From Cranoglanis bouderius (lineage: Eukaryota > Chordata > Actinopteri > Siluriformes > Cranoglanididae): a stretch of 64,000 nt of DNA. Shown in pieces: positions 23,625-35,149 of this stretch (positions within the stretch are counted from its first letter, which is position 1; each line of letters starts with the position of its first letter). A program made the position numbers and the translations under genes. Below the pieces are notes generated by a model. The model was not told where the DNA came from, searched no databases, and saw nothing but the letters and a program-made list of their open reading frames with translations. The stretch is from the NCBI GenBank assembly GCA_023630585.1, contig CM042553.1:940020-1004019 (forward strand), given 5' to 3'.

Positions 23625-24314
23625 TCAATACTTTGTGCTACCTCCCTTTGCCAAGATAACAGCTCTGACTCTTCTCCTATAATGCCTGATGAGGTTGGAG
23701 AATACATGGCAAGGGATCTGAGACCATTCTTCCATACAGAATCTCTCCAGATCCTTCACATTTCGAGGTCCATCCTGGTGGACTCTCCTCTTCAGTTCCC
23801 CCCACAGGTTTTCTATGGGTTTCAGGTCAGGGGACTGGGATGGCCAGGGCAGGACCTTGATTTTGTGGTCAGTAAACCATTTTTGTGTTGATTTTGATGT
23901 ATGTTTTGGATCATTGTCCTGCTGGAAGATCCAACCATTGCCCATTTGAAGCTTTCTGGCAGAGGCAGTCAGGTTTTCATTTTAATATCTGTTGATATTT
24001 GATAAAGTCCATGATGTCATGTATCCTAACAAAATGTCCAGGTCCTCTGGCAGAAAAACAGCCCCAAAACATTAAAGAGCCACCACCATATTTAACCGTG
24101 GGCATGAGGTACTTTTCCATATGGCTACCTCTCTGTGTGCACCAAAACCACCTCTGGTGTTTATTGCCAAAAAGCTCTATTTTGGTTTCATCTGACCATA
24201 GAACCCAATCCCATTTGAAGTTCCAGTAGTGTCTGGCAAACTGAAAACGCTTGAGATTTTGGATGAGAGTAGACGCTTTCTTCTTGAAACCCTTCCAAAC
24301 AACTTGTGGTGATG
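23625..24314 (-). pseudogene. Tc1 transposase, C-terminal half (outer element)
   Basis: Continuation of the frame at 27620-27936 across the LTR. The best part (23625-23945) reads GNGWIFQQDNDPKHTSK, with the second catalytic Asp, then WPSQSPDLKPIENLWGELKR with the catalytic Glu (Lys replaces the usual Asn before Pro) and ends AKGGSTKY. Upstream, 23950-24314, the catalytic domain core is frameshifted but recognisable by 'tttcatctgaccatagaacc' (the SDET region). Inactive. Confidence 0.82.
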
Positions 24315-24355
24315 TAGGTGTTGCAAATCTAGCTCAAATGGGTGAAACATATCTA

Positions 24356-25864
24356 CAAGTGCATCTCAATAAATTAGAATGTCGTGGAAAAGTTCATTTA
24401 TTTCAGTAATTCACCTCAAATTGTGAAACTCGTGTATTAAATAAATTCAGTGCACACAGACTGAAGTAGTTTAAGTCTTTGGTTCTTTTAATTGTGATGA
24501 TTTTGGCTCACATTTAACAAAAACCCACCAATTCACTATCTCAACAAATTAGAATACTTCATAAGACCAATAAAAAAAACATTTTTAGTGAATTGTTGGC
24601 CTTCTGGAAAGTATGTTCATTTACTGTACATGTACTCAATACTTGGTAGGGGCTCCTTTTGCTTTAATTACTGCCTCAATTCGGCGTGGCATGGAGGTGA
24701 TCAGTTTGTGGCACTGCTGAGGTGGTATGGAAGCCCAGGTTTCTTTGACAGTGGCCTTCAGCTCATCTGCATTTTTTGGTCTCTTGTTTCTCATTTTCCT
24801 CTTGACAATACCCCATAGATTCTCTATGGGGTTCAGGTGTGGTGAGTTTGCTGGCCAGTCAAGCACACCAACACCATGGTCATTTAACCAACTTTTGGTG
24901 CTTTTGGCAGAGTGGGCAGGTGCCAAATCCTGCTGGAAAATGAAATCAGCATCTTCAAAAAGCTGGTCAGCTGAAGGAAGCATGAAGTGCTCCAAAATTT
25001 CTTGGTAAATGGGTGCAGTGACTTTGGTTTTCAAAACACACAATGGACCAACACCAGCAGATGACATTGCACCCCAAATCATCACAGACTGTGGAAACTT
25101 AACACTGGACTTCAAGCAACTTGGGCTATGAGCTTCTCCACCCTTCCTCCAGACTCTAGGACCTTGGTTTCCAAATGAAATACAAAACTTGCTCTCATCT
25201 GAAAAGAGGACTTTGGACCACTGGTCAACAGTCCAGTTCTTCTTCTCCTTAGCCCAGGTAAGACGCCTCTGACGTTGTCTGTGGTTCAGGAGTGGCTTAA
25301 CAAGAGGAATACGACAACTGTAGCCAAATTCCTTGACACGTCTGTGTGTGATGGCTCTTGATGCCTTGACCCCAGCCTCAGTCCATTCCTTGTGAAGTTC
25401 ACTCAAATTCTTGAATCGATTTTCCTTGACAATCCTCATAAGGCTGTGGTTCTCTCGGTTGGTTGTGCATCTTTTTCTTCCACAATATTTCCTTCCACTC
25501 AACTTTCTGTTAACATGCTTGGATACAGCACTCTGTGAACAGCCAGCTTCTTTGGCAATGAATGTTTGTGGCTTACCTAGTGAACCAAACTGAGAGACCA
25601 TTTTGAAGGCTCAGGAAACCTTTGCAGGTGTTTTGAGTTGATTAGCTGATTGGCATGTCACCATATTCTAATTTGTTGAGATAGTGAATTGGTGGGTTTT
25701 TGTTAAATGTGAGCCAAAATTATCACAATTAAGATAACCAAAGACTTAAACTACTTCAGTCTGTGTGCAGTGAATTTATTTAATACACGAGTTTCACAAT
25801 TTGAGTTGAATTACTGAAATAAACTAACTTTTCCACGACATTCTAATTTATTGAGATGCACCTG
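24356..25864 (-). mobile_element. Tc1-like transposon with intact transposase, innermost of a nest
   Basis: A 1509-bp element with TA duplications (24354-24355, 25865-25866). The left end reads 'caagtgcatctcaataaatt' and the right end is its near-perfect mirror ('gagatgcacctg'). The TIRs are about 230 bp long and contain an internal repeat of the core ('tctcaacaaattagaatac' near 24538-24556 and mirrored near 25666-25684), the IR/DR plan. The ends and gene are much better preserved than in other Tc1 copies here, which suggests a recent insertion. Confidence 0.93.
24636..25601 (-). CDS. Tc1-like transposase, 321 aa, uninterrupted
   Basis: DDE/D transposase that would bind the long TIRs and move the element into TA sites. 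The frame is open from ATG to stop, close to the 330-345 residues usual for Tc1. Residues about 1-50 form the first HTH (IAKEAGCSQSAVSKHVNRKL) followed by a basic stretch GRKYCGRKR resembling a GRPR hook/NLS; a second HTH-like region is at about 55-95. The catalytic triad is D135 (LFSDESKF), D225 (FQQDLAPAHSAK) and E260 (NPIENLW), with 34 residues between the last two, the D34E spacing of Tc1. One oddity is SPHLNPIEN for the usual SPDLNPIEN. The start may be a few residues short of the ancestral N-terminus. Activity is not shown. Confidence 0.92.
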   Translation of the reverse strand: MVSQFGSLGKPQTFIAKEAGCSQSAVSKHVNRKLSGRKYCGRKRCTTNRENHSLMRIVKENRFKNLSELHKEWTEAGVKASRAITHRRVKEFGYSCRIPLVKPLLNHRQRQRRLTWAKEKKNWTVDQWSKVLFSDESKFCISFGNQGPRVWRKGGEAHSPSCLKSSVKFPQSVMIWGAMSSAGVGPLCVLKTKVTAPIYQEILEHFMLPSADQLFEDADFIFQQDLAPAHSAKSTKSWLNDHGVGVLDWPANSPHLNPIENLWGIVKRKMRNKRPKNADELKATVKETWASIPPQQCHKLITSMPRRIEAVIKAKGAPTKY

Positions 25865-27391
25865 TATGTCTCTAATTATATTAGTTATGGATATAAATCG
25901 ACCATGACAGGGAATGTTATATTAATTACTGACTTACTGTAGTCTAGCTTTAGAATTAAATGCGAAGCAGCTTGATCTGTTTGTCCACCAAACTTACCAG
26001 GGCTGTCTTCGTATTACTCTAAAAGAATAAATTATTCTTCTGGCCACGAAGTATAGTTTATTCTAAGATAAAAGAAATACAGCGCGTAGCGAAGAGCAAC
26101 GTTAAAAGTGAACCTTTGCCATGAGTAAAAACAGAGACGATCCAGCGTGATAACCATGGACTTTAATAACTATGTAGAAACTACTGATATACACAACTAG
26201 GTATAAACAAATAATACATATATACAGGGAAAGTGAAAGAAACAAAAGGAACAATGATGGAAATTACAGAATGGCAGAACACGCAACAGTTTAACCTCGA
26301 GAATCAGCAATGAATTGAAATTCACCTTCAACAGGGGCACTGGCTTAAAAGGACACCTCTATAGATCGATTAAAATTTATACTTGTGTTAATTTTATGCC
26401 GTTCACGAGGGTCCTTGGTTCGTAGATTTAGCGAGGAATTTGCTGAATCTTCCGCGTCGGTAGAGTCGGGGTAAACGGAGTTGGGTCTCGCCAAAGTAGA
26501 AAGAAGAAAGAAAACGGTAATTGCCACGTGGTTAACCGAGACAAAGGAGAGTCCGGAGGAGTACCGGAAAAAGGAGGCGGAAGAGAGTAAGTCCGTGAGA
26601 GAGAGAGAGAGAAAAGTGAAGTAAAGTAAAAAGTAAAAGGAAAGTAAGAAGTGAAGAGGAATGCGTGTCGCTGTCTTTTATGGATAATGCCAATGTACAC
26701 ACCTCTCTGAGCTGCTGGCGAATCCAGAGAGAGGAGGAAGTTCTGGGGGAGAACTTTCTTTGTCTGTTCCAGAGCGGGTCGCATATCAAGGCGGGGTTTG
26801 TATTAAGTTTGGATTAGGATAAAATATGGAAAAGTATAGAATGATACATCCCATCGTCCTATAGTATGCATCATTAATTGGCATATTACGAGGCATTGAT
26901 TTTGGTACCAAACTTCAAGAGGATTATGATATCTTGGACAGTGAAGGATCATTAGACATGGTTACAGACAACTTAAAATTAGCTTCTCGCTCAAACTATC
27001 TAAAATCACTATAGTTAGGTTATCTAGACACACAACACATGCATATATGAATACATTATAACTATCCTAGACATATGATTACACGTTACATTCAAGAGAC
27101 ATTTTCATTGTGTGTGCGTGAGTGTGTGTATGTCCAGAAGAGGGGGCTGGTGTTCTTCTAATGTCCCACCGGTCTTTGGTCACCTCAGGGTGACCTTTAG
27201 GGAGGACGTTCTCCTTCCAGCCTTGTGGGCTCCGATGCTAATCCATGTGGTCGTAAACAGAGATTAGATCAGAGATTTACGGGACCTCGGTCGGAGTTTT
27301 GGTTGACCCCTGCTGATGAACCTAATCGTGAAGTTTTCCAGACGTTCACACCCGTTAGGTTCATGAAAGGTTTCTCTATTGTGGGTGTAAG

Positions 27392-27394
<3 letters not shown>

Positions 27395-27450
<56 letters not shown>
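27395..27450. repeat. (TG)28 microsatellite within the LTR
   Basis: 56-bp TG run followed by a G-rich patch at 27459-27484. Confidence 0.97.
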
Positions 27451-27451
<1 letters not shown>

Positions 27452-27619
27452 CTACAAAAGGGGGGGTCGTGCCTCCCCCCCCACCTTTCACATTCCAAAG
27501 GGCATCTGGTAGGATGAAGGCCTCTCGGGGTTACTCTCGGCCACCTGAGTGGTGATACTTTTATGTTAAGTCCAGGTTAATTCAGAAATCAGTTTGGATA
27601 CCGTGAGACGTTACATAGG

Positions 27620-27936
27620 TGACTTCGGATTGTAGTTTTGGAGACTTTCTGACCCCAAGACACAACTAACTTCTGCAATTCTCCAGGTGTGATCCTTGGA
27701 GATTTTTTGGCCACTCGAACCATCCTCTTTACAGTGTGTTGAGACAATATAGACACATGTCCAATTCCAGGTTGATTCATAACATTTCCAGTTGACTGGA
27801 ACTTCTTAATTATTGCTCTGATGGTGGAAATGGGCATTTTCAATGCTTGTGCTATTTTCTTATAGCCACTTCCCATTTTGTGAAGCTCAACAACCTTTTT
27901 CCGCACATCACAGCTATATTCCTTGGTCTTACCCAT
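27620..27936 (-). pseudogene. Tc1 transposase, N-terminal half (outer element)
   Basis: Opens at the ATG at 27936 (MGKTKEYSCDVRKKVVELHK) and runs through the paired HTH domain: KKIAQALKMPISTIRAIIKKF, the linker with a decayed GRPR-like stretch (NQPGIGHVSILS), and the second HTH (RITPGELQKLV...VSKTTIRSHL). It is cut at the LTR target site TAGG, after which the frame reads LTR sequence. The remaining half is at 23625-24314. Confidence 0.85.
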
Positions 27937-28303
27937 TGTTATGAATGACTAAGGGAATTTGGCCTATGTGTTACCTCATATTTATACACCTGTGAAACAG
28001 GCAGTCATGGTTGAACAATTTCCTGTTCCTAGTCACCCAGGTTTACTAAAAATATTTAAAATATCAATGGCAATATACTTCAAATATATTATTGTGTATA
28101 AACCTCTGCATCTTGCATAAACCTACAATTATTTGATATCCATGAGAGCAGAGTATTTTTGTAATTTTTTTTAAACAAAAGACCAAAAGGTTAAACAATA
28201 AAAAAAAAAAAATTCACAGCCTTCTTTGCTCATATTTACCAAGGGTGCCAATATTAGTGAAGGGCACTGTAAACGTACTTCCAAATTAGACCTACCTTTG
28301 ATC

Positions 28304-28515
28304 CAATGGTGGCATTAGAGCGTTGGCAGCACTTGGCCCAAATTTGGTCAGAATGTTCCTTAGACCCTTTCCAATTAGCCAAATTTCACAACTTTTTACC
28401 AGATAGTTCTATGGGGTGCCATAGACACCATAGCCAGAAGAAACTGAAGAAGAAGAAGAAAAAGTTGAATAACAGAGTGCCTATGCACCTTCGGTGCTTG
28501 GCCCCCTAATAATAC
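28304..28515 (+). repeat. Dispersed repeat with GAA run and terminal hairpin
   Basis: A unit that includes 'ggcattagagcgttggcagc', a purine run 'gaagaagaagaag' (about 28446-28460) and ends 'gcaccttcggtgcttggccc', where GCACC/GGTGC can pair around a TTC loop. A 36-bp piece of it recurs inverted at 29307-29342. The class is unknown to me; the A/G-rich run and fixed 3' part would fit a retroposed short repeat. Confidence 0.45.
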
Positions 28516-31500
28516 CCTTGTGTGGTAAACAGAATTATGAGTGAACCAACACCTAAAAAGCAGCGTGTGCAGTTCATGAATCCAGCAGAGGCTTAGCGAG
28601 AAATCAGTGACGTCTCAATGATGGATGAGCGAGGCGAGACATGAGGGAGTCTTTTAGAGCCTAAATGATTTTCTAAAGGACCATTTCTCTCAGGCGCCTC
28701 CTGAATAATGAGGATTTATTGACTGTTCCTTACAACACCTTTGTTATTTTTCCCCACTGTGCAAATACAATTCTCAAAATATTCAGGGTCCTAATGTAGC
28801 CTGCAATTAATAAATATTCATGATTATGAACATCTTTCTTTAGGCATCTTGGAGATGTTCAGAGACTGTACAGTGTGTTCAAATAAACGGTTCTATATTT
28901 AAGGATTTAGGACATATTTTGGGATGATTTCACTCGTATTTTTCTCAATTAAATTAACAAAAGCTCTTCACAGCTCAAACAATATAAAATATGTTCAAAT
29001 GAGGATCACAATCTTAAGCTCGCTGTCTAGAATTCTTACATGTACATAAGGTTGTTGAACATTAAAAAGAAGGTGTATAATCTCACTGAATAAAAGTCAT
29101 AAACCACTCATTGTACAGGATGTGGGGAAGTGCATGATACTGTACAATGTTTTGTACTGTATAGTTGGAAAGGTGTGAGATTAAACTGCTAGAATCTTGT
29201 TTAATGTGGATTCTGACCGTGGACTTTCAACTCAAGCCTTTATGTAACCACAATATGTCAAACTTAAATGCATCTTTAAGTTTTTAAAAAAAATTAAAAA
29301 CTTAATTGGGCCAAGTGCTGCCAACGCTCTAACGCCACCATTACGATGTTTGACAAAAACGATGTTTGTACTGTATGTGTACAGACATCGGAATATTCCT
29401 GTATACATGGTTGTTGCAAGTGTGCCTGAGTTGCCATTCCTAATTACCTCGAGCTAAGCATCTGTTAGCACCCACAATTCCTTGTGGACTGAACTCCTTT
29501 CAGTGGATTTTCTGAATAAGGTGCTTACATGCAACAAATTTGCGTTTACAACAGGCATATTCCAGGGGTGGGAATCGTAATTTGGGGAATCAGAGTATTG
29601 TTTTAATCTGAAACGGGTAATCGGATTGTGGCGTTTACATGACTCGGTACTAATTAGAATATTGCCAAATTCTGATTAATTTCAGAATATTGATGTGCAT
29701 GTAAACGTGTAGTCAGTGACACCTTAGGCCAAAGCAACTTTTCCAACAAATTAGAATAACAAAATGCATTTCTAGAGGTTGCTTAAAAACTCTCATTTTC
29801 GACCGTTTTGTTGGGGATTATATCCTGTTACACTCACGTGCGCCATTCATGTTATGTGGCTTTCGGCACACACTTTGGGGGGTTTTCCTGTTAGTTAAAC
29901 AAATCAGTCACGTTTCCTGAATGTGAAAATCTTGCCTTTGCATATTTTGCAAATAACCATTGTTTGCACGATGTCCGGTGTGTAAAATACGGCAGTTCCC
30001 TAAAACTGATGTTGAATTTTTTCAGGCACCAGGTCCTGTGTGTTGTCTGTCATGCTGCCATGTTGCCAAGCAAAAAATAGGAGGAAGCGTAAGCCCATGC
30101 TTGGTTATTATTGGTTTGTATGTGTGTCTGTCAGGGAGAATGTGAGCTTCCCAAGCAAACAGAGTAAAATCTGGTTAGTAAAACGACTTGGGCTGCCATG
30201 CACGAGTGTTTTCAGTGCAACTGACACAATGTGTGAGACATTTTAATCATGCACGATGTAAAAATCGGTGTGTGTTGTGCTATAGCCTGAGAGTTATACT
30301 GCAAGTTTGTGCTACACTTTTTTTTGCTCGGTTTCATCACTGTTTCCACATACCTATGCGCTCCTGATTCTGAAAATGTCATCCGTGCACAATCATTAAT
30401 CCACCTGGAAAAACTCATTCAACTCAGGCAATGTGTGTAGCAAGCAGGTGGTGGGATTCAGACACAGTTGCTATAGTCACAGCTAGTGTGTGTTAGCAAG
30501 TCCGGGTGTGTTTTGACGGCATGGATAAAAAGGGATTCTTCCATTGTAATGCTTTTTTTCCCCCCCTTTCTGTTATATGACACACTCATTGCTTTACTCT
30601 GAGGATTTTGCAGCCTTGTGTGCTTTCCTGAAAAGGCATAAACAGCAATAATGGTTCATTATATTGTCACAGTATCTCATTATCCCTCCCATCAAAGTGG
30701 CACATCGGAAACAATGTCTCGTCTATACACCTGAAAATTACACAGCAGCACTGTAACATGGAGAAAACTCCATAAAGACACACGAAATAGCGAGGAAATT
30801 ACAGAGGTGTATACAAACGTTAACCATGGATCAAACAAAGCAGGGATTTTAAATGTGACATTTATGCTCATCTAACTGCGTATAGAAGTGGGTTGTATTT
30901 TACAGCATGGTTTGGATACTTTTGCTGGCACTTGACACACACAGTTCTTTTTCAAACATGATTTGAATTTGCAGGTAAGCCAATGAATGAATTGGAAATG
31001 ATTTTCTGTATCATGTCCATATGTCTAAATAATTCAGGTTTAAGACACTTTTATTTCACAAAATATCACAAACATTGATAAAAGATTTTTTTTTTTTTTT
31101 AAAACATTACAAGTTAAAACATCTGTTTATAAAGCACAAATCTGAAACCTTGATTATAACCTCAGTAAAGTGCTCACACTGAGGTATTGATTGTTTAGCC
31201 ACATCGCTCTCTCTGAAGGCCAGATCTCTCTGAAATCTGATGGTAGCATCCTCCTGCCACAGTCTGACAGCCAGGCAGAAAATCTCCAGATAAATATTTG
31301 TTTGCCTTGACGAAAGAGCCAGAGCTAATCGGTTTTCTCAGGGCTGAAATAACACTTTCCCCTGTCACCTCATTCCACACTGAGCTCAAAGCAAATCTGA
31401 CCTCAAAATACAGACCTGTCTGTCTGTAGTGTATAATAAAAACGCGATGGTTTGGTGTTCATGAATCTGCACTCGGGAATGAAGGGTGGCGAGTTCAAAT

Positions 31501-31572
31501 TCCAGTACTACCACAAAGCCACTTCTGCACTGTCAACAACTGTCAAACGCTCTATTTGCAATATTCAGTCTG
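28516..31572. other. Intronic stretch, no recognised genes
   Basis: AT-rich intron. Except for the inverted 36-bp match at 29307-29342 and a T run at about 31087-31100, nothing stands out. A segment around 29515-29715 has 'gcgtttacaacaggcatatt' and 'catgtaaacgtgtagtcag', faintly like the two ends of a small DNA element, too diverged to call. Confidence 0.45.
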
Positions 31573-32165
31573 GCCCCTTCAATAGAAACACCTGTACCTC
31601 ATTCATGCTATTATGCAATCATGTGGCAGCAATGCATAAAATCACGCAGATACAGGTCAATAGCTTCACATAAAACACAACAGTGTGTAGATTTTCTACA
31701 AAATCGTGCAAAAAAACATCCAGTGACTCCACGAAGCACTGACTCGTATGTGGAGTCTGGAGCGGACAAGCCATTTTAAGACCCTTGCATGTTTTTTGAG
31801 GTTATTTATATAATTTCATGTCAACATTAAAACATGCCCAATGTGATTTTTATTAATATTGTTACTCTGCCATTCAGTATTTGATTACAGCTTTTTGTTT
31901 AGGGAGGAAACTCGGCTCATGTGTTGGCCAGTATTCCAGGTTTAAGTATTTGAGCAGCTGCCGATGTCTTGGTATTTTGATGCACAGCAGAGTTTACACA
32001 ATTATGGTGCAAAAAACAAAAAACATCCAGTGAGCGGCAGGTCTGCTGCTAGAAAGACTGGTTTGAGCTGACAGGAAGTATACAGTAACTCAAATAACCA
32101 CTCGTTACAACTGTGGTGAGCAGAAAAAGCATCTCAAAAAGCACAACACACTGAACCTTGATGCA
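31573..32165 (+). mobile_element. Two broken pieces of a Tc1-like family (the 'AGGAACACC' family)
   Basis: The first piece (31573-31780) has 'caatcatgtggcagcaatgc', 'cataaaatcacgcagataca' and 'caaaaaaacatccagtgac', the 5' leader and start region of a Tc1 family. The second (about 31985-32165) repeats 'gcaaaaaacaaaaaacatcc' and continues with 'ggtttgagctgacaggaagt' and 'gtgagcagaaaaagcatctc', the N-terminal transposase region. About 200 bp of unrelated sequence lies between them. Same family as 34722-35690. Confidence 0.65.
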
Positions 32166-33159
32166 ACTTGGGGTGCCTTGTCCGGCATTTTCAGCGTTTA
32201 GTACCATGGCACTTGTGATCTCTGTGAAAAAAACAGATCATGGAGACATTTTAATCAATCACAACCTGAAATAGTTTTTAGATTGTGAATCATTAGTTCA
32301 CCCCTAAACAGGATTTACAAAAAAAAAACATTGGTATACACACACTACCTTTTTGCATACAGCTAAATTAGTGCAATTTGTCCATCTCTGATCCAGGCAG
32401 ACTTTTTTTGTTAGCATGTAGACTAACTGATCATGTGATACTGTCAAGTTCATCAACTGTTCACTCTGATAGGTGTACACACTGGATTGTCAGCACACTA
32501 TTTTCGTGGTACCATGTGATTTCAGAGAGAATATACACCTGATGTAAGCCTGCCTTGTTTCAGATGTGCACCACATGCCAGTAAGAAAACAGAAAGCTCT
32601 GTGTGACCATGACTTAAGCTCCTCCAATTATTTTCACTCACCAAAACACAACAGCACCGCTTTGCTGTTTTATAAAGGCTCACAACACCAAGGCTATCTT
32701 GGAAAACAAGTTTGTTACACACTCCATTTTCCACCCAAACCTAACTACACTCGCATTTTCAGGGTATCGCAAATTATTTCATCATTCAGTCGGGTACTAT
32801 AAACTAGGCCAGTGGGTGTCACGTCTCTGCTGCAGGATTTCAATGATGTGCCAAATGTTGGAAACAATGCTGAATCCTGCTGTCACAGAGGCACGACATG
32901 AGCAATGCAAAAACAAGCTAAAATTCTACCATGGATGAGATGAGTTACTGAGTTGTAGTCAGCTAGCTGAATTTACTCTCCTCACTGTACCGTATTTCTG
33001 TCAATCAATGGAGAGCCTGTTTGGGGTTTTTTTTTTTTTTGGTCACTCAGCTTGGGCAAAGCTTGTCTTCCTTCACGTAAAGAGGTCATTTAGCTGATCG
33101 CAAATGACCAACCACAATATCTTTCCAAAAATTTAGCAATTTAGTTTTGGCTAACTAAA
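32166..33159. other. Intronic stretch, nothing recognised
   Basis: AT-rich intron; T run at about 33028-33040. ORFs of 70-79 codons here overlap on both strands and show no family signature. Confidence 0.5.
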
Positions 33160-33780
33160 TGTACAGTGTCTGTGCAGAACCGTGCATCTGGAGCTTCATG
33201 AAATGGGGTTTAATGGCAGCTGCACACAAGCCTGAGATCATTATGCGCAATGCCAAGCGTGGGCTGGAGTGGTGTAAAGCACCGCCACTGGACACTGGAG
33301 CAATGGAAATGTGTTCTCTGGAGAGACTTCACTATGTCTCAGTCTGATGGATGAATCTGGGTTTGGTGGATGCCAGGAGAACACTAAATACTGGAACGCA
33401 GAATGCCAACAGTAAAGTTTGGTGGAGGAGGTATAATGGTAAAATAATTAGACAATTGTATGCCTCCAACTTTGTGGCAACAGATTGGAGAAGGTTGTGC
33501 ACAAAGCGAGGTCCATAAAGACATACTTGGCCTACACAGAGACCTGAGGTCAACCCCACTAAACACCTTTGGGATGAATTGGAACGTTGACTGCGAGGCA
33601 GTGGGCACAAATTTCACAAACTCCAAAGACAAACTCCAAAATATTATAGAAAGTCTTCCCAGAAAATTGGAGGTTATTGGAGAGGCCAACTCCATATTAA
33701 TGCCAATGGGTTTGGAATGGGACGTTCAACAAGATTCTATAGGCGTGATCAGGTGTCCACATACCTTTGGCCATATGATG
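33160..33780 (+). mobile_element. Decayed Tc1-like transposon ('TTTGGCCATAT' family)
   Basis: Plus-oriented relic ending 'ccacatacctttggccatat' and 'gatg' before TA at 33781-33782. Transposase traces in order: 'ctggacactggagcaatgga' with 'tctcagtctgatggatgaat' (WT.EQW...), 'aaagtttggtggaggaggta' (VKFGGGG), 'gcctccaactttgtggcaac' (MLPTLW), and 'cccactaaacacctttggga' (NP.EHLWDE), then 'agtcttcccagaaaattgga' (SLPRK.E). Several deletions remove the catalytic Asp positions. Left end not found. Confidence 0.75.
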
Positions 33781-33782
33781 TA

Positions 33783-34721
33783 CATGTTACTAAAATGAGA
33801 AGAATAATCAAAAAGTCCTAATTTGGTGGCTGTTACACTAATTCGGACAAATTTGAGTGCAACACAACCACACAATTTCCACTGAAAGATATTACTGTAA
33901 AGTTCTCGTTTTGCATATCTTTATGATCAATCTTGTGTCTGGTCGCAGTGTGTGTAAATTAGTGTGTAATATTTGTTGATTTGCAGTTAAATAACCCATT
34001 ACTGGAAGGAAATTTATAGGCTCATATATTGGCTAGATTTATAAACACAGCCTTAATAAAACCATCAGTTAAAGATATTTTAGAGCTCTAAAATGAGTAA
34101 AAAACCTAGCTAAAAACAGAGTTTACCTAACTACCTGCAGGTGAGGTGGGACCATTATTCAGCTTTCTACCTGAATATGGCCTTGAACAGCTGTTATGTA
34201 TATAAAAAAAAAAAAGGCTTTTCCTCCTCAGGTCTCCCTTCTCTTATATTTCCTGTTATTGGCTCACTATTGCAGCACAAAGTGTTTCATGTAAATTAGA
34301 TGAATATGAGGTTAAATTCTGGCGTGTCTTATGCATATGATATGTAAATAAGTGACCAGTGGGTGGGAGCTTGCATCCACGCAGCTGATTCATCATTTGT
34401 GCTCAAATCACTGCTCGTTCTGATGTACTACAACGCTGTCATGATTTAGAATGCATGCTCTTAATTCTGAGCCCTGGGTTAAATATGTGAATTTGTTAAA
34501 TATGCATCCTACCCTGGCACAACCCAAAAATCAATTCTGTATGGGACAATGACTCAGACTGTCCTGACATTTAAAAGGCCATGTTAAAAAATGATGACTT
34601 ATAAACAGAATGCCACTCTACTCCTTACCTCAAACTGTGATAAATGATAAATGTGCATCATTAACCAACCAACACACATGGTGATACTTGGGCAGCTCAG
34701 TTATATTCACGAGACCAAATA
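33783..34721. other. Intronic stretch, nothing recognised
   Basis: AT-rich intron with an A run at 34204-34215. No gene or repeat family recognised. Confidence 0.5.
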
Positions 34722-35148
34722 TACACTCACCATCCAATTTAACCGTGGCATGGTTGTTGGTGCCAGATGTGTCTGAAACTGCTGATCTCCTGGGATTTTC
34801 ACACACACAAACACACACCAGTCTCTAGAGTTTACACAGAATGTTGCAAAAAACAAAGACATCCTGTGTGTGGAGGGTCTGCAGGCTGAAACACCTTTTT
34901 GATGAGAGATCAGAGGAGAATGACCAGACTGGTCTGAGTGGACAGGAAGTCTATAGTAACTCAAATAATCACTCTTTACAACCGTGGTGTGCAGAAAGGC
35001 ATCTCAGAAATGTACAACACATCAATCCTGGGCTACAACAGCAGAAGACCACATCAGGTTTCACTCCTGACAGCCAAGAACAAGAATCTGAGGCTATCAT
35101 GGGCACAGACTCACCCAAACTGGACAGATGAAGAATAGATAAAGACCA
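34722..35148 (+). mobile_element. Tc1-like fragment, left arm of a head-to-head pair
   Basis: Starts 'tacactcacc' then, after a deletion, 'aaccgtggcatggttgttgg', 'actgctgatctcctgggatt', 'cagtctctagagtttacaca', 'actcaaataatcactcttta' and 'agaccacatcaggtttcact', ending near 'actggacagatgaagaa'. This is the N-terminal third of a Tc1 transposase gene, frame broken. The same stretch reappears inverted directly to the right (35150-35690). Confidence 0.75.
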
Positions 35149-35149
35149 G

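Larger units (their letters stand above)
24319..27615 (-). mobile_element. LTR inserted in a Tc1, itself carrying a second Tc1
   Basis: Bounded by TGTTGC...GTTACA and flanked by a 4-bp duplication TAGG (24315-24318, 27616-27619); the host Tc1 sequence resumes in register on each side. After removing the Tc1 at 24356-25864 and its TA, the LTR is about 1786 bp. It is related to the LTR at 1-1636, here in minus orientation, and carries an ATTAAA-type poly(A) signal near 26165. A (GT)28 run is at 27395-27450. No internal retroviral genes are present, so it is best read as a solo LTR. Confidence 0.78.
23484..28269 (-). mobile_element. Tc1-like transposon ('ATATTGGCACCC' family) split by an LTR
   Basis: The right end 'ccaatattagtgaagggcac' (to 28269, TA at 28270-28271) and the subterminal 'tctgctctcatggatatcaa' on the left (about 23513-23535), mirrored on the right at about 28131-28152, show the long TIRs of a common fish Tc1 family. 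The outermost left end is lost at about 23484. Transposase halves on the minus strand lie at 27620-27936 (N-terminal) and 23625-24314 (C-terminal); a 3297-bp LTR insertion (24319-27615) separates them. Without the insertion the element would be about 1.5 kb. Confidence 0.85.

Noticed and set aside
27225..27512. ORFs on both strands over the TG repeat
   Set aside because: Produced by the microsatellite within an LTR; no coding evidence.
29515..29715. Possible small DNA element with 'gtttaca/tgtaaac' ends
   Set aside because: The ends are too short and diverged, and no target duplication could be found.
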